The notes under the pieces are model-generated. The model had not been told where the DNA came from and ran no database searches. It worked only from the letters and a program-made list of their open reading frames with translations. A stretch of DNA of 64,000 bases from Globicephala melas. Taxonomy: Eukaryota > Chordata > Mammalia > Artiodactyla > Delphinidae. Below are positions 11,598-22,984 of the stretch, piece after piece. Both the position numbers and the translations under genes were made by a program. Each line of letters starts with the position of its first letter. The stretch's first letter is position 1. The DNA lies in NCBI RefSeq assembly GCF_963455315.2, contig NC_083326.1:7092201-7156200 (forward strand). The letters run 5' to 3'.

Positions 11598-14500
11598 ATG
11601 GTAATAGGAACATACATATCGATAATTACCTTAAATGTAAATGGATTAAATGCTCCACCAAAAGACATAGATTGGCTGAATGGATACAAAAACAAGACCC
11701 GTATATATGCTGTCTACAAGAGACCCACTTCAGACCTAGGGACACATACAGACTGAAAGTGAGGGGATAGAAAAAGATATTCCATGCAACTGGAAGTCAA
11801 AAGAAAGTTCGAGTAGCAATTCTCATCTCAGACAAAATAGACTTTAAAATAAAGACTATTACAAGAGACAAAGAAGGACACTACATAATGATCAAGGGAT
11901 CAATCCAAGAAGAAAATATAACAATTGTAAATATTTATGCACCCAACATAGGAGCACCTCAATACATAAGGCAAATACTAACAGCCATAAAAGGGGAAAT
12001 CGACAGTAACACAATCATAGTAGGGGACTTTAACACCCCACTTTCACCAATGGACAGATCATCCAAAATGAAAATAAATAAGGAAACACAATCTCTAAAT
12101 GATACATTAAACAAGATGGACTTAATTGATATTTATAGGACATTCCATCCAAAAACAACAGAATACACTTTCTTCTCAAGTGCTCATGGAACATTCTCCA
12201 GGATAGATCATATCGTGGGCCACAAGTTAAGCCTTGGTAAATTTAAGAAAATTGAAATCGTATCAAGTATCGTTTCTGACCACGCTATGAGACTAGATAT
12301 CAGTTACAGGAAAAAATCTGTAAGAAATACAAACACATGGAGACTAAACAGCACACTACTTAATAACCAAGAGATCACTGAAGAAATCAAGGAGGAAATC
12401 AAAAAATATCTAGAAACAAATGACAGTGAAAACACGACGACCCAAAACCTATGGGATGCAGCAAAAGCAGTTCTAAGAAGGAAATTTATAGCAATACAAT
12501 CCTTAAGAAACAGGAAACATCTCAAATAAACAACCTAACCTTATACCTAAAGCAATTAGAGAAAAAGGACAAAAAAAACCCAAGGTTAGCAGAAGGAAAG
12601 AAATCATAAAGATCAGATCAGAAATAAATGAAAAAGAAATGAAGGAAACGATAGCAAAGATCAATAAAACTAAAAGCTGGTTCTTTGAGAAGATAAACAA
12701 AATTGATAAACCATTAGCCAGACTTATCAAGAAGAAAAGGGAGAAGACTCAAATCAATAGAATTAGAAATGAAAAAGAAGTAACAACTGACACTGCAGAA
12801 ATACAAAGGATCATGAGAGATTACTACAAGAAACTATATGCCAATAAAATGGACAACCTGGAAGAAATGGACAAATTCTTAGAAATGCACAACCTTCTGA
12901 GACTGAACCAGGAAGAAATAGAAAATATGAACAGACCAATCACAGGCACTGAAATTGAAACTGTGATTAAAAATCTTCCAACAAACAAAAGTGCAGAACC
13001 AAATGGCTTCACAGGCAGATTCTATCAAACATTTAGAGAGGAGCTAACTCCTATCCTTCTCAAACTCTTCCAAAATTGGGCAGTGGGAGGAACACTCCCA
13101 AACTCATTCTACGAGGCCACCATCATTCTGATACCAAAAGCCGACAAAGATGTCACAAGGAAAGAAAACTACAGGCAAATATTACTGATGAACATAGATG
13201 CAAAAATCCTCAACAAAATACTAGCAAACAGAATCCAACAGCACATTAAAAGGATCATACACCATGATCAAGTGGGGTTTATTCCAGGAATGCAAGGATT
13301 CTTCAATATACGCAAATCAATCAACGTGATACACCATATTAACAAACTGAAGGAGAAAAACCATATGATCATCTCAATAGATGCAGAGAAATCTTCTGAC
13401 AAAATTCAACACCCATTTATGATAAACACCCTGCAGAAAGTAGGCATAGAGGGAACTTTCCTCAACATAATAAAGGCCATATGTGACAAACCCACAGCCA
13501 ACATCGTCCTCAATGGTGAAAAACTGAAACCATTTCCACTAAGATCAGAAAGAAGACAAGGTTGCCCACTCTGACCACTATTATTGAACATAGTTTTCGA
13601 TGTTTTAGCCACAGCAGTCAGAGAAGAAAAAGAAATAAAAGGAATCCAAACTGGAAAAGAAGAAGTAAAGCTGTCACTGTTGCAGATGACATGATGCTAT
13701 TCAGAGAGAATCCTAAAGATGCTACCAAAAAACTACTAGAGCTAATCAATAAATTTGGTAAAGTAGCAGGATACAAAATTAATGCACAGAAATCTCTGGC
13801 ATTCCTATACACTAATGATGAAAAAACTGAAAGTGAAATTAAGAAAACACTCCCATTTACCATTGCAACAAAAAGAATAAAATATCTAGGAATAAACCTA
13901 CCTAAGGAGACAAAAGACCTGCATGCAGAAAATTATAAGACACTGATGAAAGAAATTAAAGATGATACAAATAGATGGAGAGATATACCATGTTCTTGGA
14001 TTGGAAGAATCAACATGGTGAAAATGACTCTACTACCCAAAGCAATCTACAGATTCAATGCAATCCCTATCAAACTACCACTGGCATTTTTCACAGAACT
14101 CGAAGAAACAAATTCACAATTTGTATGGAAACACAACAGACCCCGAATAGCCAAAGCAATCTTGAGAAAGAAAAATGGAGCTGGAGGGATGAGGCTCCCT
14201 GACTTCAGACTATACTACAAAGCTACAGTAATCAAGACAGTAGGGTACTGGCACAGAAACAGAAATATAGATCAGTGGAACAGGATAGAAAGCCCAGAGA
14301 TAAAGCCATACACATGTGGTCACCTTATCTTTTATAAAGGAGGCAAGAATATACAGTGGAGGAAAGACAGCCTCTTCAATAAGTGGTGCTGTGAAAACTG
14401 GACAGCTACATGTAGAAGAATGACATTAGAATACTCCCTAACACCATACACAAAAATAAACATAAAATGGATTAAAGATCTAAATGTAAGGCCAGACACC

Positions 14501-15443
14501 ATCCAACTCTTAGAGGAAAACATAGGCAGAACACTCTATGACATAAATCACAGCAAGATCCTTTGTGACCCACCTCCTAGAGAAATGGAAATAAAAACAA
14601 AAATAAACAAATGGGACCTAATGAAACTTCAAAGCTTTTGCACAGCAAAGGAAACCATAAACAAGACCAAAAGACAACCCTCAGAATGGGAGACAATATT
14701 TGCAAATGAAGCAACTGACAAAGGATTAACCTCCAAAATTTACAAGCAGCTCACGCTACTCAACATTAAGAAAACAAACAACCCAATCCAAAAATGGGCA
14801 GAAGATCTAAGTAGACATTTCTCCAAAGGAGATTATGATTGCCAACAGACACTTGAAAGAAAGCTCAACATCATTAATCATTAGACACATGCAAATCAAA
14901 ACTACAATGAGATATCATCTCACACCAGTCAGAATGGCCATCATCAAAAAATCTACAGACAATAAATGCTGGAGAGGGTGTGGAGAAATGGGAACCCTCT
15001 TGCACTGTTGATAGGAATGTAAATTGATACAGCTACTATGGAGAACAGTATGGACGTTCCTTAAAAAACAAAAAATAGAACTACCATATGACCCAGCAGT
15101 TCCACTACTGGGCATATACCCTGAGAAAACCATACATTCAAAATGAGTACATTCAAATGAGTCATGTACCAAAATGTTCATTGCAGCTCTATTTACAATA
15201 GCCAGGACATGGAAGCAACCAAAGTGTCCATCAACAGATGAATGGATAAAGAAGATGTGGCACAGATATACAATGGAATATTACTCAGCCATAAAAAGGA
15301 ATGAAACTGAGTTATTTGTAGTGAGGTGGATGGACCTAGAGACTGTCATACAGAGTGAAGTAAGTCAGAAAGAGAAGAACAAATACCGTATGCTAACACA
15401 TATGTGGAACCTAAAAAAAAAAAAAATGAAAAAGTGGTCCTGA
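11598..15443 (+). pseudogene. L1 ORF2p (endonuclease and reverse transcriptase), broken
   Basis: ORF2p nicks target DNA and copies L1 RNA. The start ATG is at 11598 with the usual SIITLNVNGLNAP. A frameshift follows near 11660. The endonuclease is readable at 11888-12529: NIYAPN, GDFNTPL, SRIDHI and SDH are present, with one residue missing after SDH. The fingers and palm are readable at 12639-13574, including SIDAEKSSDKI, where the usual A-F pair before DK reads S-S, and RRQGCPL. A TGA follows at 13573. One base appears lost just before the FADD box, which is left as VADD in another frame (open at 13562-14884). That frame carries the thumb and C-terminal region (SQFVWKHNRPRIAKAILRKK). The last section is open at 15174-15443. 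At least five disruptions make it dead. Confidence 0.9.
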
Positions 15444-15784
15444 AGAACCTAGGGGCAAGATGGGAATAAAGACGCAGATCTACTAGAGAATGGACTTGAG
15501 GATTCGGGGAAGGGGAAGGGTAAGCTGGGACAAAGTGAGAGAGTGGCAGGGACATATATACACTACCAAACTTAAAACAGATAGCTAGTGGGAAGCAGCC
15601 GCATAGCACAAGGAGATCAGCTTGGTGTTTTGTGACCACCTAGATGGGTGGGTTAGAGAGGGAGGGAGGGAGGGAGATGCAAGAGGGAAGAGATATTGGG
15701 ACATATGTATATGTATAACTGATTCACTTTGTTATAAAGCAGAAACTAACACACCATTGTAAACAAGAAAGATGTTAAAAAAAT
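15444..15784 (+). other. L1 3' UTR with G-quadruplex motif and A-rich end
   Basis: The UTR includes a G-rich run at 15660-15674 made of four GGG blocks separated by single A, a canonical four-tract quadruplex pattern. G-rich tracts of this kind are a known feature of L1 3' UTRs. It ends ttgtaaacaagaaagatgtt and then aaaaaaa. The same end sequence appears in reverse in the L1 pieces at 22985 and 31808. Confidence 0.85.
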
Positions 15785-15794
15785 GTTTTAAGTC

Positions 15795-16119
15795 AAATAG
15801 CATTCTATCGTAGGTTACTGAAAATCCTTCTTGGAAGTAGATGGGATATAAAATATGATGGAGACTTCACATGGCCATGTCGTAGCAAGTCACTGAGTTA
15901 AATTGAGAGCCACTGATCACCTCATCCTAGAAGGAAGTTCTTGTTGTGAATCGTCTAAGATGGTGGTCAATCAGAATTTGAGGTAGGGTAGGTTCACTTC
16001 CTTTTCCACAATGACAACTCAAGGTATCCTTGTTCTAAACTCATTGCGTGCATGTAGCAGTGATCTAGATGGAGGTTTGGGTCCAGCAGACTTGATTAAA
16101 TTAGTAACAGGAGAGAAAC
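15795..16119. other. Unassigned sequence right of the L1
   Basis: No gene or repeat recognised between the L1 target-site duplication and the next MIR. Confidence 0.45.
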
Positions 16120-16325
16120 CTTTTATTCAGCACTTGCTTGCTGGACACAGCGTTTTACATGTTCTATCACATTTCCTTCTCAGACTGAGAGATCTGTCTT
16201 ATGATGGGGATGGGGAAACAGGCTGAGATAGGTAAAGTAACTTGCCAAGGACACACAGTGAATAAGGGGCAGAACCAAGATTTAAACACAGACCTTTGTT
16301 TCTAAGAAATACGTTGTTTCTACTA
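16120..16325 (-). mobile_element. MIR SINE
   Basis: Reverse MIR: gggatggggaaacaggctga at 16206, gtaaagtaacttgccaagga, cacacagtgaa and aaccaagatttaaacacaga in order. Another MIR in the same orientation follows at once. Confidence 0.8.
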
Positions 16326-16339
16326 TGCTGCTTCTTGAT

Positions 16340-16590
16340 GGTGATGACAGTGATACTAGGTACTTTTGTCCTACATTCCAGGTACTATTTTAAGTGCTTG
16401 ATACCCACTAATGCATCACGATATACTTATGATAGGTTCTGTTACCACTTAGGTTTTACTGATGGGGAGACTGAGGCACAGAGAAGTTAAGTAACTTGCC
16501 ATAGGTCACATAGCTAGTAATTGGAGGCAGGATTTGAATCTAGGCAGTTTGGCTTCGAAACCCACTTGATTGTTATGCTGTACTATCTTT
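16340..16590 (-). mobile_element. MIR SINE, second of a same-strand pair
   Basis: Reverse MIR with better preserved core: gatggggagactgaggcaca at 16461, gagaagttaagtaacttgcc, cacatagctagtaattggag and ggatttgaatctaggcagtt. The two MIRs are separate insertions judged by their divergence. Confidence 0.85.
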
Positions 16591-17644
16591 GATCCTATTG
16601 GTCTATAGATGTGGTAGTTACAGTGGGGAGAAAATTAGGATTTGAGATCATGAAACCTGGTTCCTGGTACCAGTTATGTCACTGAGTGGCCAAGAAATAT
16701 TGCGCAGGTGACTTCCTTTCTGTACAAGCCAAGATCGCGTGAGAAGAGCAGAACCCCACCAGTTATTTTAACAGAGAGAGTTTAGTAGAGGGAATTGGTT
16801 ATACAGGTGTGAGAGGTCTGCAAAGGCAAAGCAAACCTGGAGGAAACACACAGAGGTAACCACAGAGAGCACCCCCCCAGGACAGTGGAAGTAAAGGAAA
16901 GAAGCTTGGGGAGGGGGCCTCATGGAACAGGGCCTCACACTTCAGAGGATGGTCCCCCACTCCACTGGTCTGGGTATCGTAGGTCCTTGGAGAAGGGCCT
17001 CTCAGGGCTGACTCTGACCTTGGAGAAGTGGGCCCTGCCCACATGCTGCTGGTGCCTCCGAGGGGTGTGGTGAGGCTGGTTCTGGGAGTGTGGGACGCGG
17101 GAGACGAGCACCAACTTCCAGTGCCTGGGTGAAGGGCCTTTGCTGGGGCCACGGTGCCAGGAATAGCCCTCCTCCCGCCTTGCAGTTTCGTTTCCCTCCA
17201 GTGCCCCCTGTTGGCCGTAACTGACAGGGCACCTGCTGTCAGAGGAGCCTTGTGATTTGCGTTTTGCTGATCCCCAGCCCAGCACCACTGAGCAGGGTAT
17301 TGACATGTGGTTCACAGCTGAGAGACAAGCGCTTCACTGTAACAGGTACACCCTCTCTGCCCCTACTTCTTTATTTATAAAGCGATGAGATTGAACACAT
17401 GGTGTGCAGGGGGGCGAATGGCACTCCGTTGACCCCTCTCCTAGGCCTCGATCACAGAGAAAGATGTAGCCAATCAAGTTTTCATCCTCCCCTCCTCCCC
17501 TCTCTACTCTGGGCAGTGAGCAATTTGAGGCCTCATATGTCTTTTTTCCTCGATACTTGCCTAGTGCCAAGAGCAGTGCTTGCAGGGGACACTCATTATA
17601 TGCTTGAAAATTTGAATTATTGGATTTTTATATGTATGTAAGTC
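16591..17644. other. Unassigned sequence, GC-rich in the middle
   Basis: No gene is supported. Frames of 117 and 126 codons on the minus strand (16799-17315) overlap each other and show no domain. The section 16735-16860 looks like an old LTR edge (ttttaacagagagagtttag), but I cannot name it. A CTCF-like motif lies at 17198-17214. Confidence 0.4.
17198..17214 (-). promoter_or_regulatory. Candidate CTCF motif (minus orientation)
   Basis: The plus strand reads ccagtgccccctgttgg; its complement ccaacagggggcactgg carries the CTCF core AGGGGGCACT with flanking C positions. This is a motif match by eye only; no scoring was done. Confidence 0.4.
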
Positions 17645-17790
17645 ACCAAGTATTCAATAACCACAGACTGTGTACCCAGCCTGGGGCCAGAGACCGTGGG
17701 GAGCAGGCCATGCATGAGGCATGGCTTGGCCATGAGTGAGCTCACAGTCTTGTTATAAAGTGAGATAAACCCAATAAGCAGAGAGCAGGT
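17645..17790 (-). mobile_element. L2 LINE fragment
   Basis: Pattern of a reverse L2 3' part: tattcaataaccacagactg, tgtacccagcctggggccag, then gtgagctcacagtcttgtta. Diverged. Confidence 0.5.
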
Positions 17791-18634
17791 TTTTTACCTT
17801 TATGATGAAAAGTCTAAAGTTTTAGTAGATTCAGGTGGAGTTTGAGTTCACAGAAGGGAAAGGGATCCACATTGCTTGGAGTAGGAGGTTTTCAAGAGTA
17901 GGAGGTTTCTTACCCAACTCACACGTACTAACCTGGAGACATAATTTCTCCAAAAACATGTGTGCTTGGGAGAAGGTATTGATTCTGCCACCCCTGTCAG
18001 GTGGCATCGCTGACGTTCTGCTTTTCCTCAGCATCATCTTCCCACAGTGAACCCAGTAGTTTGTGACTTCCTACATCAAAAAAAGTGAATGTTTGAGATA
18101 TCAAGAGAACATCCAGCATGGTTACTTACTCATGGCTGCTGAAAATCTGCAACGGAGAAATCCCCTTGGGAGTAGCCCTGGATTCATCCTTGCGTACCTC
18201 TACCAAATAAGTGAGCAGAGCAGACCTTTTGCTGAAAGGTGTCACAGAGCTCCTCATCCAGGCCTGGGCCAGAGTGCAACCTTGCAGATGTCACCCCAGG
18301 GAGAGCTGCACACCTCTCTGACGGCTGGGGCATTGTTCCCTGACCTCAAGGGAAGGCTTCAGGGACTCATTTAATGAAGCAGCACTTGATCTTCAAGGTC
18401 TACAGACAAGGATAAATGGCCCAGAGGAAATGGTAGCATTCTTTCAGCAGCACCTGTCCACGTCAGCAAGATGTGGGAACAAACACTGAGTTAACAACTA
18501 AGGAGGAATCTGATGCTGCATCCCTTTGAGATGATCACACTGTTGACACCACTTTCCCCGACTCCTTGTACAGGAATGGGGCTGTGCTCTTTACACAGAG
18601 CGCTCAGGCACACTCCCCTCTCCCCTCTTTTTAA
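17791..18634. other. Unassigned sequence
   Basis: No gene or confident repeat. A 103-codon frame at 18063-18374 has no recognisable domain. Confidence 0.45.
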
Positions 18635-18905
18635 TTTAGCTTTTTAAAGGTTGAAGTATGTTGCATAAAGTAAAGCTCATGAATCTTCAACGTACAGCTT
18701 GGTGAATTTTTTACATGCGTATACACTATGCAAGTAGATAAGACTATAGACTATTTCCACTACCCTAAAAGGCTTCTTCCTGCCCCCTCCCAGGCAGTTC
18801 TCTCCACTAAAGATTAGCTTTGTCTGGCTTTGAACCTCATATAAATGGAATCATAGAAAAAATATTCAGTTTTGTCTTTTTCTTTTGCTGAATGTTGTAC
18901 AATTC
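18635..18905 (-). mobile_element. Old L1 3' region fragment
   Basis: Minus-strand L1 landmarks: tggtgaattttttacatgcg at 18701, tatttccac...ccta, ccctcccaggcagttct, and cctcatataaatggaatcat at 18834 followed by tttgctgaatgttgta. Confidence 0.65.
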
Positions 18906-19037
18906 CATTTTTCTTTCTTTCTTTTTTTTTTTTTACTAATGGAAAAACTAGAAACAAGTTCAGAGAAGTGGCATGGCTTTAACAAGGTTTGACACCTTCA
19001 GTCCTATTCTGTTTACCATTGCACAGCTCATTACCAT

Positions 19038-19070
19038 CCATCCATCCATCCATCCTTCCACCCATCCATG
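19038..19070. repeat. (CATC)n microsatellite
   Basis: About seven catc units with one tt interruption. Confidence 0.9.
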
Positions 19071-19205
19071 CAAACTCATGTTGAAAGATGGCTCTATGTC
19101 AGGGGTGGTTCCAGGTACTGGACATGTAGATATGAGTAAATCACCCTGCCCTCAAAGATCTCCCAGTGTAATGGAAGTGAGATATTTTAGGAGGATAGTT
19201 AAGGT
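19071..19205 (-). mobile_element. L2 LINE 3' fragment next to (CATC)n
   Basis: Reverse L2 end: tatgtcaggggtggttccag, gtactggacatgtagatatg, ccctgccctcaaagatctcc. The CATC run at its left fits decay of the L2 terminal tandem units. Confidence 0.6.
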
Positions 19206-19255
19206 TTAGAGGGTGTAGAACTCTGTACAAGGAGCTGTGTATTTATGCGGCTGCC

Positions 19256-19312
19256 TGGAGGAGGAGGAGGAGAGGGAGGAGAAAGAGGAGGGAAGGAAGA
19301 GGAAGAGGCAGT
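19256..19312. repeat. GA-rich low-complexity tract (GGA)n
   Basis: Repeated gga and gaa units over about 55 bases. Confidence 0.9.
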
Positions 19313-19791
19313 GGCTATTGCTGGAGGGCTCAGGGAGAAGGAAATGACATTAGAACAGAATTTCATTTCTCCTGTTTTCTCATCAACAGAGCTGCAAAAT
19401 TTAAGAAGACAGGTAGTGTTGGGGTCATCTTCTGTGTATATCTTATAGGGCCTTATGTTCATGGAGCTAGCAGGCATTCATGACCCCCAATCTCCAAACA
19501 TTACAAAATGTCTTCTCTAAGGGCATGAGTAGTACACCTAGAACTTTCTAACTAGGCAGAGAGCAGAAAGCAATGGGTTACCATCTTGATTTGATTAGAC
19601 ACCTAGAAAGATCTATGGCAAACAACAATGACAGTTTCAGCAGAGTTCCTGGAGTGGAACTTTCTAGCTAGGGTAGACATAGGGCCCTGTATGAATTTCT
19701 GAAAATTATGTACATCAACTTGCTTCTCTAGGTATGTAGGTAGGAAGTTTTTCAAGATCTCTCCCTTCTGTCAGAACATAAGAATACACAC

Positions 19792-20413
19792 TGTGGCAGA
19801 CATGGTAAGGTGACCGCCAGTGAGTATAACCCCTTTATAATACCCCTGTATAATCCCCTCCTCCTGAGCATGGCAGAAACTATGACTTGCCTCTAAGCAA
19901 CAGAATATGACAAAGGTGATTGAGGGTCATTCCCTTGATTAGGCTACATTTTATGGAAAGATGATAGGATGTCTCTCCCATAATTATGTTGTGTTATATA
20001 AGACTGTGCCTTAGCAGACTAGAGAGAGAGAGAGAATCCTGTTGGCCTTGAAAAGGCATACAGCCATATTGTAAGAAGGCCTGTGAAGAGAGCCACTTGG
20101 CAATAAACTGTAGGTGGGGTGGCCTCTAGGACCTGAGTGGCCTCCAGCCAACAGATGGTAAAAAGCTGGGGCCCTAAGTCATACAGCTGCAAGGAAATGA
20201 ATTCTACTAACAACCAGAATGAGCTTGGATTCTTCCCCAGTCAAGCGTCCAAATGAGAATGCAGCCCATTCAGTACCTCGAGATCTGAGCAGAGGACCCA
20301 GCTAAACTGTGTCTAGACTCCTGACCTACAGAAACTGTGAGATGATAAACACGTGTTACTTTAAGCTGCTAACTTTGTGGTAATTTGTTACACAGCAGTA
20401 GATAACTAATACA
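19792..20413 (+). mobile_element. MLT1-type MaLR solo LTR
   Basis: About 620 bases, close to a complete LTR: it starts tgtggcagacatggtaagg and ends in the MLT1 terminus (gtgagatgataaacac, aagctgctaactttgtgg, ttgttacacagcagtag, ataactaatacac). The hallmark gaaactatgacttgc and tgacctacagaaactgtgag blocks are in order. No second LTR or internal region is adjacent, so it is a solo LTR of an old non-autonomous ERVL relative. Confidence 0.85.
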
Positions 20414-21878
20414 CATACTTATCTACAAACATTGGTTGTATCAAAATAACCCCTCAGTGACACATGGCTCTGCAGACACTCTGAGTCCTATATGCTGTAC
20501 AGAGGATGTAGAAGTGGATGCAATGAATTCCTTTAAGGATTGCCATTTAGCATTTTACTTTGATACTATTATGGGCTCTGACTTATCTAAGAAGTAAACA
20601 AGGGCATTGCATAGGACATAAGTTTAGTTGTTCTGAGACAGACCCTAAATCAGCCCCTTTTCTAACATTTGTAGGGCCTGGGGCAAGAATACAAATGGAT
20701 GATATGCCATATGTCTAAAGAATGGAAAGTTATAAATCACTATTATGTATAATATGTTCTGTTATGTTGACAAATATACTTTCATAATAACAATATGTGT
20801 GTAAAGGTCTTTATATCACTGAAAAATGGCAAAATATTAAAGATAATGGAGTATAATGATTATTTTGCATGCTTGGCTACTCTGCTGATGGAAAGTATTT
20901 GAATAGAGTAATAAAATAGACATTTAATTCATATATTATTATATATTCCATAAAATATATTTCCTTGCTTTCATTTCAGGAAGAGGTCACTAATTATTTT
21001 GTTTAACATAGTGGGTGCTCAGTTGACAGTAAGAATCTAAAGGATTGAAAAATAAAATGTGTCCCAAACTTGAACATTATATTTTCATCAAAATATAAAT
21101 TTAAAGTAGTCAAAAATTTCAAGTTTAAGTTTTCAAAAAGTTTCTTCCAAAATATTCAAAAATCTATTAAAACTAAACAGAAAACATACAAATTATAAAT
21201 AATAAAAAGCTTAAATTTGTTATTTAAATAAGGCTGAATTGTTAGTTTCTTGAACATTTAGTTCAAGATCTTATTAAACATTCTTATAAAAATAAAACTA
21301 CTTGTAATTGTAGCCTTTAAAGTCCATCTAGATGCCAATGTAAAGAATCAGGGTCACATTTCACATATATTATCTCTAGACCCTCATAGATGTGTGTAAA
21401 TTTAAGAGTTACATGAATTATTTAATATTGCAAACTATTGCTCCACTTTCCATATGGAACTCTTGTAAATCCCACTCCAATCCAGTGGTACTGATGGAAT
21501 CAAGAACTAGAAGATGAAGAGAAGCAAAAAAACAGATATTCTGCCCTTCTGGGAAACAATACTTCTTCATCAAGCAGAAATCTGTTGCATTGATGCTATC
21601 AGCGAAGAAGGATTTGATGAGTTAATACCCCAGTGCTGGCACTGTTCAAATTCTCCACGTACTCTGAAGCTGCATCTGTCCCAGATCCTGGCAATGGCAA
21701 AGTCCCCAATCTTTCGCAACATTTGGACACAGTGGCCTTTTGATTGAGCACTAGGGTACGAGATGTGGAGAAATGTTTCCCTGGGGCTTGAATGATGTTA
21801 GTCACGCCAGCGGATGTTTAAGGTACCGATCGTGCTGTGTCAGCACTGAGTCCTGAGTGATTGGAGCACCCACGTGTT

Positions 21879-21884
<6 letters not shown>
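20414..21884. other. Unassigned AT-rich sequence
   Basis: Strongly AT-rich, especially 20700-21300. No gene is supported; the 77-codon frame at 21514-21747 has no recognisable domain. Old LINE sequence may be present but is not identifiable by eye. Confidence 0.45.

Positions 21885-21955
<71 letters not shown>
21885..21955. repeat. (TG)n(AG)n compound microsatellite
   Basis: About 17 TG units (21885-21918) are followed directly by about 18 AG units. Both parts are uninterrupted, so the locus is probably variable in length. Open frames across it encode Thr/His and Ser/Leu repeats and are artefacts. Confidence 0.95.
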
Positions 21956-21958
<3 letters not shown>

Positions 21959-22599
21959 GACGCAGGGCTTTCAGAAGGGCAGGGCCCCATGCAGGCACCC
22001 TTCTTGTCAGAGTCCAAGGGGGTGCTTGCTGCTCCAAATATTTTTTAAACAATATAGCAGTTGGTTTCCTTCTCACATAAGCTTGCAAGCATAATAGTCC
22101 TTGATGGGATGGCAGCTCCACGGTCTTAAGGACCCACTTGCTCTCTCTGATTGTTCCCCTTTCCCTAAGATGTTGCCCTCATCTGCATGGCTCAACATGG
22201 TTCCCCCTGTGTCTACAATCCAGCCAGAAGGAAGAAGAAAGGAGAGAAGCAGGGCATGCCCCTCTTTAAGGGTCTGAACCTGAAGTTGCACACACCAATT
22301 CTGCACATATCCCACTGTCCACAGACGGCTGAGAAATGTAATCTTCCACTGGGTGTTCTTGTGTCCAACTAAAAATTTTATGTTTCTATGAGAGAGGGAG
22401 AGGACACAATTTGGGTGACAGCTGGTAATCTCTGCCACAGGTGTATATTTTCTTATATAAGTTTGGAAGGAACGATGATAATTTAGAGTCACGGATACAA
22501 GGTTGCCCAAGTCAGTTATATTTCATCAAAACAACAGATATATAAGAAAGAGCTTTGGATGGTTTTAAGCACATTTCAGGCCAGGTGCTACCTGGAATG
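21956..22599. other. Unassigned sequence
   Basis: No gene or confident repeat. A 145-codon minus-strand frame (22073-22510) has no recognisable domain. Confidence 0.45.
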
Positions 22600-22745
22600 T
22601 TAAGCTGAGTGGGTGGAAAACTGAACTGCGTTCAGACCCACAAACAGCCACAAACTACTAAAGTGACCTTGATCCAGTTACATTACATCTCTTGGCCCTA
22701 GTTTGCTCTTCAGTAAAATGAGGACTTTAGATTAGACTAATGGGT
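22600..22745 (+). mobile_element. Diverged MIR-like SINE
   Basis: Order of MIR core motifs is kept but weak: aaagtgaccttgatccagtt, acattacatctcttggccct, agtttgctcttcagtaaaat, gaggactttagattagac. Confidence 0.5.
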
Positions 22746-22944
22746 TTACAATCTGGGTTCCATGGAAACTTACGGTTCCTCAGTGTTGCTTCAGGTGCTG
22801 GGGGTTGGCTCTGAACTTTTCTTCCCTATGTATTAGTCATAGCAGCTCCATTTTTATTGGTTGTGTGATTAAAAAAAAAAAAAAGGAAGAGGGCTTCTAT
22901 TGCTAAAATGCAAGTTTGAAAATGCCTGGACACTGGGGTGACTG

Positions 22945-22984
22945 GTGGAGGTAGCAGGCTGTGGGGTCAGCCTGCCTGCATATA
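22945..22984 (+). mobile_element. MIR, left part, split by an L1 insertion
   Basis: Ends with gtggggtcagcctgcctg, which is the MIR segment preceding the tRNA-like ttcgaatcc section. The rest of the MIR resumes after the L1 at about 23602. Confidence 0.7.

Larger units (their letters stand above)
9933..15784 (+). mobile_element. Near full-length, inactive L1 LINE
   Basis: About 5.85 kb in the order 5' UTR (9933-10675), ORF1 (10676-11539), short spacer, ORF2 (11598-15443) and 3' UTR with an A-rich end. The ten bases gttttaagtc occur exactly at 9923-9932 and again at 15785-15794, directly outside the element, as expected for a target-site duplication made by target-primed reverse transcription. 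Both reading frames are broken by several small indels and stops, so this copy cannot make working ORF1p or ORF2p. The ORF2 part is closely similar to the inverted L1 piece at 23434-23601, so both belong to a fairly young lineage-specific L1 group. The 5' limit depends on the duplication call. Confidence 0.9.

Noticed and set aside
16735..16860. Possible LTR edge
   Set aside because: Only a short phrase resembles known LTRs and I cannot extend or name it.
21514..21747. 77-codon frame that looks protein-like
   Set aside because: No domain recognised, no splice signals or conserved neighbours, and its length is within chance expectation for 64 kb.
21840..22121. Ser/Leu and Thr/His repeat proteins
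   Set aside because: Artefact of the (TG)n(AG)n microsatellite.
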